From Pseudolysobacter antarcticus (lineage in GTDB: Bacteria > Pseudomonadota > Gammaproteobacteria > Xanthomonadales > Rhodanobacteraceae), in contig NZ_CP035704.1 of assembly GCF_004168365.1 (NCBI RefSeq), forward strand, positions 3,472,001 through 3,536,000: a DNA stretch of 64,000 nucleotides, in the 5' to 3' direction. Shown piece after piece: positions 56,843 through 64,000 of this stretch. The translations under genes and the position numbers were made by a program. Within the stretch, counting starts at the first letter, position 1. Each line of letters starts with the position of its first letter. The notes beneath the pieces were generated by a model. That model was not told the DNA's origin. It saw only the letters and a program-made list of their open reading frames with translations, and made no database searches.

Positions 56843-57559
56843 TTACTTCTTCTTCGGCGCGGCAGGTGCAGCAGCCTTGGCTGCAGGCGCTGCTTTGCCA
56901 GCAGGCGCCGCTTTGGGCGCTGCCTTGCCGGCTGCCGGTGCGGCAGCCGCTGCTGCCTCGGGCTCGGGCTCGCCACCACCACGAGCTTCGGCAGCGGTAA
57001 CGACCGGCTGGTCGTGTTCCTTGCCAAAACGCAGCTCGGGAATCTCCACGCCTTCCGGCAGGATCAATTCCGACAGATGCACGATCTGGCCGACTTCGAG
57101 CGCGCCGAGATCGACCGCGATGAACTCCGGCAGATCCTTCGGCAAACACAATACTTCGACTTCGGTCTGCGCATGCGAAATCACAACGCCAGACTTCTTG
57201 CCGGCCGGTGAGGTTTCCTGATTCAGGAAGTGCAGCGAAACACGCACACGAATCGGCTTGTTGATATCAACGCGCTGGAAATCCATGTGCAGGATCTGCG
57301 GCTTGAACGGATGGCGCTGCATATCGCGCAAAAGCACGGCTTGCACATCGCCATCCAGGCTCAGGTCGAGAATCGCCGAGTAGAACCACTCCTTGTGCGA
57401 GAGCAGGTAGATGGCATTGTGATCGAGCTGGATTGCCTTGGCTTCGAGATCGCCACCGTAAACCACGGCGGGGACTTTACCGGTACGACGCAGGCGGCGG
57501 CTCGCACCTTTGCCTGCATCAGTACGCAGCTCTACGGAAATTTTGTGATTGGTTGCCAT
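56843..57559 (-). CDS. rplY: 50S ribosomal protein L25, long Ctc/TL5 form
   Basis: A 238-residue protein. The N-terminal 5S rRNA-binding L25 domain (residues 1-95) is followed by the TL5/Ctc C-terminal domain (about 100-190) and then a 45-residue low-complexity tail of Ala, Pro, Lys and Gly with repeated GKAAP units. The short E. coli L25 has only the first domain. The gene lies between prs and pth, as in other Lysobacterales. Two small hairpins occur in the 128-base gap to prs (57583-57596 and 57632-57653). Confidence 0.95.
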   Translation of the reverse strand: MATNHKISVELRTDAGKGASRRLRRTGKVPAVVYGGDLEAKAIQLDHNAIYLLSHKEWFYSAILDLSLDGDVQAVLLRDMQRHPFKPQILHMDFQRVDINKPIRVRVSLHFLNQETSPAGKKSGVVISHAQTEVEVLCLPKDLPEFIAVDLGALEVGQIVHLSELILPEGVEIPELRFGKEHDQPVVTAAEARGGGEPEPEAAAAAAPAAGKAAPKAAPAGKAAPAAKAAAPAAPKKK

Positions 57560-57687
57560 TAGTTTTGCCTCTTTACGATAAACCGTCTAACGACGGCAGA
57601 TGCTCTCCCGCGACCAGAAGAGCGGTGAATACTTGCCGACTCAACCCGGCAAGCCGACAACGGACGAAACATTCGCCCGCTGCAAAA

Positions 57688-58644
57688 TCAATCCACGTAC
57701 AACGAACTCACCGACTCGCCAAACGCAATACGGCGCATGGTTTCAGCCAGCAACTCGGCCACGCTGAGCTGGCGAATCTTGCTGCACTGGCGCGCCGCCT
57801 CTGTGAGCGGAATGGTATCGGTCACGACCAGCTCATCCATCTGCGAATTCTGCAGATTCTGGATCGCCAAGCCCGACAACACCGGATGCGTGCAATACGC
57901 CACGACCTTGCGCGCGCCGTTCTTTTTCAACGCCGCCGCTGCCGCACACAAGGTACCGGCGGTATCGACGATGTCATCGACCAGCACGCAGACCTTGCCT
58001 TCGACGTCGCCGATGATGTTCATCACGGTCGACTCATTGGCGCGCGGACGGCGCTTGTCGATGATCGCAAGTTCGGCATCGTCGAGGCGCTTCGCGATCG
58101 CTCGCGCGCGCACCACGCCGCCGACATCCGGCGATACCACGATCAAATCCTTGGTGCCCTGATAACGCCAGATGTCTGCCAGCAACACCGGCGAGGCATA
58201 TACGTTATCGAGCGGAATATCGAAAAAACCCTGAATCTGGTCGGCATGCAGATCGACCGTCAACACCCGATCGGTGCCGACCGAGCTGACCATCTTCGCC
58301 GCAACCTTGGCCGTGATCGGCACACGCGCCGAACGCGGACGCCGATCCTGGCGCGCATAACCAAAATACGGAATCACCGCGGTCACCAACGCCGCCGACG
58401 CGCGTTTCAGCGCATCGATCAACACCAGCAACTCCATGAAATTATCCGCCGTCGGCACACACGTCGGCTGGATCACAAACACCTCTTGCCGGCGCACGTT
58501 TTCCTCGATCTCGACCTGCACTTCGCCATCGCTGAAACGACTGACCAACGCCTTGCCGAGCGGCGCCCCGAGCTCGTGACACACGGCTTGCGCCAAGGGC
58601 CGATTCGCGTTGCCGGTAAAAACCAGAATGCCTGATGAGTTCAC
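57688..58644 (-). CDS. prs: Ribose-phosphate pyrophosphokinase (PRPP synthetase)
   Basis: A 318-residue enzyme that makes PRPP from ribose 5-phosphate and ATP for nucleotide, His and Trp synthesis. The signatures are [15 protein letters not shown], the [11 protein letters not shown] loop, and the PRPP-binding motif [13 protein letters not shown]. The start is GTG at 58644, with AGGTGA just upstream. tRNA-Gln precedes it by 239 bases of non-coding DNA in which I see no gene. Confidence 0.97.
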   Translation of the reverse strand: MNSSGILVFTGNANRPLAQAVCHELGAPLGKALVSRFSDGEVQVEIEENVRRQEVFVIQPTCVPTADNFMELLVLIDALKRASAALVTAVIPYFGYARQDRRPRSARVPITAKVAAKMVSSVGTDRVLTVDLHADQIQGFFDIPLDNVYASPVLLADIWRYQGTKDLIVVSPDVGGVVRARAIAKRLDDAELAIIDKRRPRANESTVMNIIGDVEGKVCVLVDDIVDTAGTLCAAAAALKKNGARKVVAYCTHPVLSGLAIQNLQNSQMDELVVTDTIPLTEAARQCSKIRQLSVAELLAETMRRIAFGESVSSLYVD

Positions 58645-58883
58645 ACGTCACCTGATGGGGAACTGCTGAAAAAATGCCCTGCCGCCGAAACTTCGATTGT
58701 GGAAATAGTGCTTCCACAACCTCGAATTCCTTGCTACGCCGGGAATTCGCCCCTTAAACAATGGGGGTTACAAAGAGCAAAATCTTGCGTCCCAACCACC
58801 CCACACCGCTGTGTTGCTGACGGCATGAAGTCCACTGCACGATGTCGTGCTCCTGCGGATATAACCTGACTGAACTGAATGAA

Positions 58884-58959
58884 TGGCTGGGACGGTAGGA
58901 CTCGAACCTACGAATGCGGGGATCAAAACCCCGTGCCTTACCAACTTGGCGACGTCCCA
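58884..58959 (-). tRNA. tRNA-Gln (TTG)
   Basis: A 76-nt cloverleaf including CCA. The acceptor TGGGACG pairs with CGTCCCA, starting with T as usual for tRNA-Gln. The D arm is CGCCAAGTTGGTAAGGCA, the anticodon TTG lies in GTTTTGATC, and the T arm is TAGGTTCGAGTCCTA. It lies between ispE and prs. Confidence 0.97.
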
Positions 58960-59104
58960 GCGGAAACTCGATGAATCTGGCTACCGCTTGCGCCGATGTT
59001 TCCAGACCACACAAACCTGATGCAACGAACTTGCAAAACCTGACTCAACGCTGCGTAAATGATGGGTGGAATCAGCGCGTTGCGCCAATAGAATCAACCC
59101 GAAT

Positions 59105-59989
59105 TTACCCAGCGACAGAAAACTCATGTGCCATTTTCAACAACGGCGAAACATTGATTCCGCGCGCCACGTGCACCACGAACTCTGGCGGACATTGCTG
59201 CGCGATCGCATTCGCCGCTTCGATATTCGACACGGCGGCAAACACACAACCACCGCTGCCGGACAATCGCGACTCGCCGAATCGATCCAGCCAATGCATT
59301 GCCGCATCGACGGCCGCGAAACGTGCACGCACCACCGGCGCAAACGAATTTGCGACCAGCTCACCGGAAACCAAGCCACGAATTGTCCCGCGTGGCGTGT
59401 TGCGTGTCAATTCCGGCGCGCGGAAAAGTTCAGCAGTCGGCACACATACTTGCGGATCGAGGATGACGTACACCTGCTCGGGAAGGGTAATCGCGGTCAG
59501 TTCTTCGCCGATGCCTTCAGCCCACGCGCTATGGCCGCGCACGAATACCGGCACATCGGCACCAAGGCGCAAACCGAGTGCGGCGAGCGTGTCGATATCC
59601 AGACCGGTCTGCCACAAGAGGTTAAGCCCGACCAGCACGCTGGCCGCATCCGAGCTGCCGCCGCCCAGACCGCCGCCCATCGGGATGCGTTTCTCCACCG
59701 CGATATCGGCACCGAGCGGCGTCGCGGCATGTTCCTGCAACAGCTTCGCCGCGCGCAGGCAGAGGTCGCTTTGCAGCGATACACCAGGCAATTCGGTCGC
59801 GCGCGAAATCTCGCCATCGGCACGCACGCGCAAGCGAATGCTGTCGCCCCAGTCGAGCAGCTGAAATGCCGTCTGCAGCAGATGGTAACCATCAGCGCGC
59901 TGGCCAACGATATGCAGGAACAGATTGAGCTTGGCGGGTGCCGGCCAGCTACTCCAGCCGGCTTGACCGTTCATCAGTGCGGATGACAT
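59105..59989 (-). CDS. ispE: 4-(cytidine 5'-diphospho)-2-C-methyl-D-erythritol kinase
   Basis: A 294-residue GHMP kinase of the MEP isoprenoid pathway. It shows WPAPAKLNLFLHIVGQRADG with the family Lys, the ATP-binding MGGGLGGGSSDAASVL, and the C-terminal RLSGSGGCVFAAV. It starts nine bases after lolB. Neither the ATG at 59989 nor an in-frame ATG at 59974 has a clear binding site. Confidence 0.96.
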   Translation of the reverse strand: MSSALMNGQAGWSSWPAPAKLNLFLHIVGQRADGYHLLQTAFQLLDWGDSIRLRVRADGEISRATELPGVSLQSDLCLRAAKLLQEHAATPLGADIAVEKRIPMGGGLGGGSSDAASVLVGLNLLWQTGLDIDTLAALGLRLGADVPVFVRGHSAWAEGIGEELTAITLPEQVYVILDPQVCVPTAELFRAPELTRNTPRGTIRGLVSGELVANSFAPVVRARFAAVDAAMHWLDRFGESRLSGSGGCVFAAVSNIEAANAIAQQCPPEFVVHVARGINVSPLLKMAHEFSVAG

Positions 59990-59997
59990 GCGAGGTT

Positions 59998-60621
59998 TTA
60001 CGGATCGAACGACCAGCGCTCGATCACCATGCGCACGCGATACGGTGGCTTGGCGGCGAACACCTTGCGCGGCAATGGCGGATTCAGCGTATCGAAATAT
60101 TCCTTGTATTCGACCGTCCAGCCGGACTGCTGCAATACCGCCGGCAATGAATGATCGTTATAGCTGATCTGCGCCTTGCCTTGCGGCGCACGCAGCGCAC
60201 GCACCCACGCCGTGAGCTCGTGCAGCGGCACGATCCAGCCCACCTTGTCGCGCAATAATTCGGCCGGATCGGTGCCGACCAGCGGCATCGCCTCGACACC
60301 TTCGAGAATCGCTTCGTGCGCATCACCGTGCAGATGCCAAGTCTTGCCGGTGACCGGCGCGTGCACGGTGAAATCGTAGCGATCGCCGTGCTGCTGCCAC
60401 TCGAGCTCGCCGCTGCCGCCGTCATCGCCGTTGGATACCGCGATGCGTGCTTTCAAGGTCCAGTTCGATTGCGCACCCAGCGCTGCTTCACGCGCTGATT
60501 GCGCTTGCGCCAGATTGCTGTCCTCGCGCAAACGCACGGGCGCGCAGGCGGCCAGCGTGAGCGCCGTCAAAACGACCAGCCACGATGCGACATTTCGCGC
60601 CAAACCTGCGCAAGAATTCAT
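59998..60621 (-). CDS. lolB: Outer-membrane lipoprotein LolB
   Basis: A 207-residue lipoprotein. The signal peptide ends in lipobox LAAC (Cys26). The mature part has the LolA/LolB half-barrel pattern (WTLKARIAVSNGDDGGSGEL, YDFTVHAPVTGKTWHL, WVRALRAPQG). LolB accepts lipoproteins from LolA and inserts them in the outer membrane. Its ATG overlaps the stop of the TPR gene by four bases (ATGA), and ispE follows closely, so the three form one unit. Confidence 0.93.
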   Translation of the reverse strand: MNSCAGLARNVASWLVVLTALTLAACAPVRLREDSNLAQAQSAREAALGAQSNWTLKARIAVSNGDDGGSGELEWQQHGDRYDFTVHAPVTGKTWHLHGDAHEAILEGVEAMPLVGTDPAELLRDKVGWIVPLHELTAWVRALRAPQGKAQISYNDHSLPAVLQQSGWTVEYKEYFDTLNPPLPRKVFAAKPPYRVRMVIERWSFDP

Positions 60622-62390
60622 GCGCCGAGCCTGTGCTGGGTTTCGAGCAGCGACTTGTTCTTGCCATCCTGTTTGCTGCCTTCGGCCCACACCTTGCGCG
60701 CCTCGTCCTTGTTGCCGGAGATCCACAATACCTCGCCGAAATGCGCGGCGATTTCCGCATCCGGCTGGCGCTCGAACGCACGTCGCAAACTTTTCACCGC
60801 ATCGACCAGATTACCAAGTCGATATTGCACCCAGCCCAGGCTATCGATGATCGCCGGATCATCCGGCTTCAAGCTCAGCGCTTTCTGGATCAGGCCGAGC
60901 GCTTCATCCTTGTGCTCGGTGCGATCCGCCAGCGTGTAGCCGAGCGCATTCAGCGCATCCGCATCGTTGGGCTTGAGTTCAACCACACGACGCAGATCCT
61001 TCTCCGCATTCGCAGTTTGGTTGAGTTCCTCGCTCAGCAACGCGCGGCCGTACAACAGCCGCGTATCGTCCGGCAGCGCCTTGAGTCCGCGCGTGTACGC
61101 ATCGACTGCCTGCGGGCGACGATCCTGATGATTCAGCAATTCTGCCTCGAGCTGGAACGCCTCGCCGAGCGCCTTGCGATCATCGCCGGCGCGCGCCTGA
61201 ATCGTATGCACAAGCTCCAGCGCATCGGCACCTTTGCCCTGTTGATCGAGCAGGATTGCGATGCGCGTCTGCGCATCGAAATAATGATCGTCGTCCTCAT
61301 CCACCTGCCCATACCAGCGCTGCGCCTCGGGCTTGAGTTCGAGCAGTTCGGCGAGCTGGCCGAGCAAGGTCAGTCGCTCGCTGGGACGCGGCGCAGGCAA
61401 GGCTTCGATTTCCTTGTACAAGGCTTCGATCAATTTTTTATCGCTGGCCCGTGCGGCATACGCGGCGCGCGCGGAATAAATCAGATCATCCTGCGGACCG
61501 CGTGCCAGCAGGCGCGCGGCTTCGGCATTCTCGCCCATGTCGCTGAGCAGCTTGGCGTAGCCGATACGCAGGCGCGGATTTTTCGCATCGTGTTGCAACG
61601 ACTCGGCATACAAAGTTTTGGCGCGCTTCCGGTCGTCCGCACGCAACGCCAGCTGCGCCGCCCACGCATACGCCTCGCTAGTATGGAACCGCGTGACGGC
61701 CTGATCGGCAAGTTGCGTCGACAGCGCACTACGATCGAGTTTCAATGCGAGCTGACTGATCGCGACCCAGATCTCGCCCTGCTTGCCGAGTTGCTCGGGC
61801 GTGGCGAGACGTTGCAACAAATCACCCGCGAGTTTTTTGTCCGAAGCACTCAGCAACGTCAGGCCTACCGCCTGCCAGCCATTGCTTTGTTGAGGCCGTC
61901 CATCGGGATGCAGCCGCACCAGCTCGAGCAAACTCGCATACGCCGCATCACTGTGGCCGGCGACCAGATCGAGCGTAGCGCGCGCCTGCAAAATTCCCGC
62001 GTCGTTCGGACTCAAAACCTGCCAACGCGACAACGCCTGATTGGCGCGATCCCAATGTTTGCCGGCCAACGCCACCTGCGTCGCCTGCGCCGCCACGGCG
62101 GGATCGTTGCTGATCAGCGCTGCGTCGAGATAACCGCTGCCGGCGCTATCGACATCACCATGACTCAGCGCAAATTCCGCGCTCATGAGTTTGAGCAGAA
62201 CGTCTTGGTCGGGCGATTGCGCAGGCACTTGCAGATGCGTCAGCGGCTCATTGATATTCGACGTATGCGTCGATGTCGCGGGCAACGTGGCGCAGGCGCT
62301 GAGCATCGTCGCCACAACAATGCCTGCACCAAACAGGCGCAGCGCCGATGCAGCAAATAGCGAGCTGGAAATCCAAACCAAATTTTTCAT
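60618..62390 (-). CDS. TPR-repeat lipoprotein
   Basis: A 590-residue protein with a signal peptide and lipobox LSAC (Cys33), then a chain of helical TPR-like repeats over the whole length. The clearest are near the C-terminus (NAEKDLRRVVELKPNDADAL, KDEALGLIQKALSLKPDDPA, NLVDAVKSLRRAFERQPDAE). It should be anchored to a membrane facing the periplasm and act as a scaffold. It is encoded directly ahead of lolB with an overlapping stop, which suggests a role in envelope assembly, but no specific partner can be named. Confidence 0.85.
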   Translation of the reverse strand: MKNLVWISSSLFAASALRLFGAGIVVATMLSACATLPATSTHTSNINEPLTHLQVPAQSPDQDVLLKLMSAEFALSHGDVDSAGSGYLDAALISNDPAVAAQATQVALAGKHWDRANQALSRWQVLSPNDAGILQARATLDLVAGHSDAAYASLLELVRLHPDGRPQQSNGWQAVGLTLLSASDKKLAGDLLQRLATPEQLGKQGEIWVAISQLALKLDRSALSTQLADQAVTRFHTSEAYAWAAQLALRADDRKRAKTLYAESLQHDAKNPRLRIGYAKLLSDMGENAEAARLLARGPQDDLIYSARAAYAARASDKKLIEALYKEIEALPAPRPSERLTLLGQLAELLELKPEAQRWYGQVDEDDDHYFDAQTRIAILLDQQGKGADALELVHTIQARAGDDRKALGEAFQLEAELLNHQDRRPQAVDAYTRGLKALPDDTRLLYGRALLSEELNQTANAEKDLRRVVELKPNDADALNALGYTLADRTEHKDEALGLIQKALSLKPDDPAIIDSLGWVQYRLGNLVDAVKSLRRAFERQPDAEIAAHFGEVLWISGNKDEARKVWAEGSKQDGKNKSLLETQHRLGA

Positions 62391-62454
62391 CTTCGGAAAA
62401 TCTCTTGACTACTGACTCGATGACATTCGCTACGCAAACAGGCTGACAGCACGC

Positions 62455-62763
62455 CTAAAAACCACCTCGCGCATGAAGCGGAGTGCCGAGATAAATGACG
62501 AAACAAGCTGCGGCGAAGGCGACGATATAGAGAAAAACGATACCGACGCATGCCAGATAGTTTTGTCGTGCCCGAAACCAGAAATAGAGGCGATGCAGCC
62601 GTTCCCAAGCAGCCAGCATGCCCATACACGCTGGAATTGCCGCCAGTTTAGTTAGGCCGAATGCCAACATCACCAGCGCTACAACTGAAAAAAGCGCAAC
62701 CGCCCAAAGAATCTTTTTTGCTTCGCCAGTCACATCCACATTCAAAGGTGCACGGGTGTTCAT
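62455..62763 (-). CDS. Small membrane protein of unknown function
   Basis: A protein of 102 residues that I do not recognise. A polar start (MNTRAPLNVDVTGEAKK) precedes two hydrophobic helices (about residues 20-50) and a third near the C-terminus (YLACVGIVFLYIVAFAAACF). Between them is an aromatic/Arg-rich loop (WERLHRLYFWFRARQ) likely to face the cytoplasm. AAGGA is 11 bases before the ATG and five before an in-frame TTG at 62769, so either start is possible. It is divergent from hemA and lies 64 bases upstream of the TPR gene. Confidence 0.55.
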   Translation of the reverse strand: MNTRAPLNVDVTGEAKKILWAVALFSVVALVMLAFGLTKLAAIPACMGMLAAWERLHRLYFWFRARQNYLACVGIVFLYIVAFAAACFVIYLGTPLHARGGF

Positions 62764-62974
62764 TCGCAACTACATCCTTGGGTTGTTCTGTGCTTACAAA
62801 CATCTACGCAGCGCTAAGCAAATAATCGTCTTACTTGATCTTGCTCGGTCGCGCCCGCAAAATTGCGCGCTTGAACACTTCTTCCTGCCATCATCGTGTG
62901 CGCTTTTACCCTTGCGCCATCGACGTTTTTGACCGCTAGCTTAGCCGATTTCTGCCACTGCGGCCTCACCATTT

Positions 62975-64000
62975 ATGGCTTTGATTGCCCTCGGACTCAA
63001 CCACCTCACCGCGCCGCTGGATCTGCGCGAGCAGGTGGCGTTCGCGCCAGAAAACACCGCCGATGCATTGTCCGACCTGGTACGTCAGCCCGGCGTGAGC
63101 GAAGCGCTGATCCTCTCCACCTGCAATCGCACCGAGTTATATTGCACGGTCGACAGCGGGGCGGAGACCATTCCGCAGCGCTGGTTGCTCTCGCATCACG
63201 GCTTAGGCACGCGCAAGCTCGATGAGTTCCTTTACCGCCACGACGAAAACGCTGCGGTCCGGCATATTTTTCGTGTCGCCACCGGACTGGATTCGATGGT
63301 GCTGGGCGAGCCGCAAATCCTCGGCCAGGTCAAGGATGCGTACCAGTTGGCGCGTACCGCGCACAGCCTCGGCACGCCGATGGAACGCCTGCTGCAACAA
63401 ACTTTTGCCGTGGCCAAGCGCGTGCGCAGCGATACCCGCATCGGCGCGAATACGGTGTCGGTCGCCTACACCGCGGTGCGGCTGGCCGAGCGCGTTTTCA
63501 CCGATCTCAAGCAGGCGTGCGTATTGTTGATCGGCGCTGGCGAAACCATCGAACTGGCGGCGCGACATCTGTTTGACGCGCCGGCGCGTCGGCTGATCGT
63601 CGCCAATCGTACGCTCGAACATGCGCAGGCGCTGGCAAGCCGATTCTCCGGTTACGCGATCGCGCTGGACGATCTGCCGCAACATCTGGCCGAAGCCGAT
63701 ATCGTGATTTCATCCACAGCGAGTCGCGAGCCGATACTCACGCGCAAGATGGTGGCCGATGCGATCCGCGCGCGTCGGCACAAGCCGATGTTTCTGGTCG
63801 ACATCGCCGTGCCGCGCGATATCGAGGCCGATGTCGCCAAACTCGATGATGTTTTTCTCTACACCATCGACGATCTGCGCGACGTCATCAACGAAAACAT
63901 GCAAGGCCGCCAGCAAGCTGCGCGCGAGGCCGAAACCATCATCGACCTGCAAGTCGAGCGTTATCTGGCATGGCGTCGCACGCTTGATGTTCGCAATCCG
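62975..64000 (+). CDS. hemA: Glutamyl-tRNA reductase (3' end outside the window)
   Basis: The first 342 codons of the enzyme that reduces glutamyl-tRNA to glutamate 1-semialdehyde, the first committed step of C5 tetrapyrrole synthesis. The active-site Cys lies in [13 protein letters not shown]. The motifs [20 protein letters not shown], the NADPH-binding [18 protein letters not shown] and [10 protein letters not shown] follow. GAGE carries the usual glycines. The ATG at 62975 gives the family start (ALIALGLNH) although no strong binding site precedes it. It continues past the right edge. Confidence 0.97.
   Translation, partial: MALIALGLNHLTAPLDLREQVAFAPENTADALSDLVRQPGVSEALILSTCNRTELYCTVDSGAETIPQRWLLSHHGLGTRKLDEFLYRHDENAAVRHIFRVATGLDSMVLGEPQILGQVKDAYQLARTAHSLGTPMERLLQQTFAVAKRVRSDTRIGANTVSVAYTAVRLAERVFTDLKQACVLLIGAGETIELAARHLFDAPARRLIVANRTLEHAQALASRFSGYAIALDDLPQHLAEADIVISSTASREPILTRKMVADAIRARRHKPMFLVDIAVPRDIEADVAKLDDVFLYTIDDLRDVINENMQGRQQAAREAETIIDLQVERYLAWRRTLDVRNP

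Overview
The window is a chromosomal segment of a moderately GC-rich gammaproteobacterium, most likely of the order Lysobacterales (Xanthomonadales; a Rhodanobacteraceae- or Xanthomonadaceae-like genus). The main support is gene order. The minus-strand run hemA / TPR lipoprotein / lolB / ispE / tRNA-Gln / prs / rplY / pth / ychF / tRNA-Tyr-Gly-Thr / tufB / tRNA-Trp / secE-nusG is the arrangement I know from Xanthomonas relatives. The genus cannot be fixed from sequence reading alone.

Layout. Positions 1-21600 are accessory and housekeeping genes on both strands: the 5' end of an aminotransferase, an Fsr-type MFS exporter, a GlsB-like membrane protein, a cyclophilin, typA/bipA, a four-gene roadblock/Ras-like GTPase cluster (5729-8402), a Dph6-like ATP pyrophosphatase, a two-component system followed by a four-gene tripartite exporter (9269-15645), a large secreted beta-propeller (sortilin/BNR) protein, a small His/Thr-rich secreted protein, a class II DAHP synthase and dsbB.

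Positions 21700-54300 hold, all on the minus strand, the translation and transcription supercluster: tRNA-Tyr, tRNA-Gly, tRNA-Thr, tufB, tRNA-Trp, secE, nusG, rplK, rplA, rplJ, rplL, rpoB, rpoC, rpsL, rpsG, fusA, tufA, then the S10, spc and alpha operons down to rplQ. Almost every gene is present in canonical order. The exception is rpmJ, which is absent from its usual place between secY and rpsM. Several regulatory elements can be read: an L10-type leader ahead of rplJ, sigma70-like promoters ahead of rpsL, rpsM and the tRNA-Tyr transcript, and terminator-like hairpins after tufA, rplL and rplQ.

Positions 54300-64000 carry an acyl-CoA thioesterase, ychF, pth, rplY, prs, tRNA-Gln, ispE, lolB, a TPR lipoprotein and a small membrane protein on the minus strand, then the 5' part of hemA on the plus strand, running off the window.

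The least explained part is 5729-8402: two different roadblock/LC7-fold proteins, a 319-residue protein with a receiver-like N-terminus and a helix-turn-helix-like C-terminus, and a MglA-like small GTPase whose start overlaps it. This resembles the logic of actinobacterial 'conservons' and of MglA/MglB polarity switches, but without a dedicated kinase. It is the best candidate here for an undescribed system.
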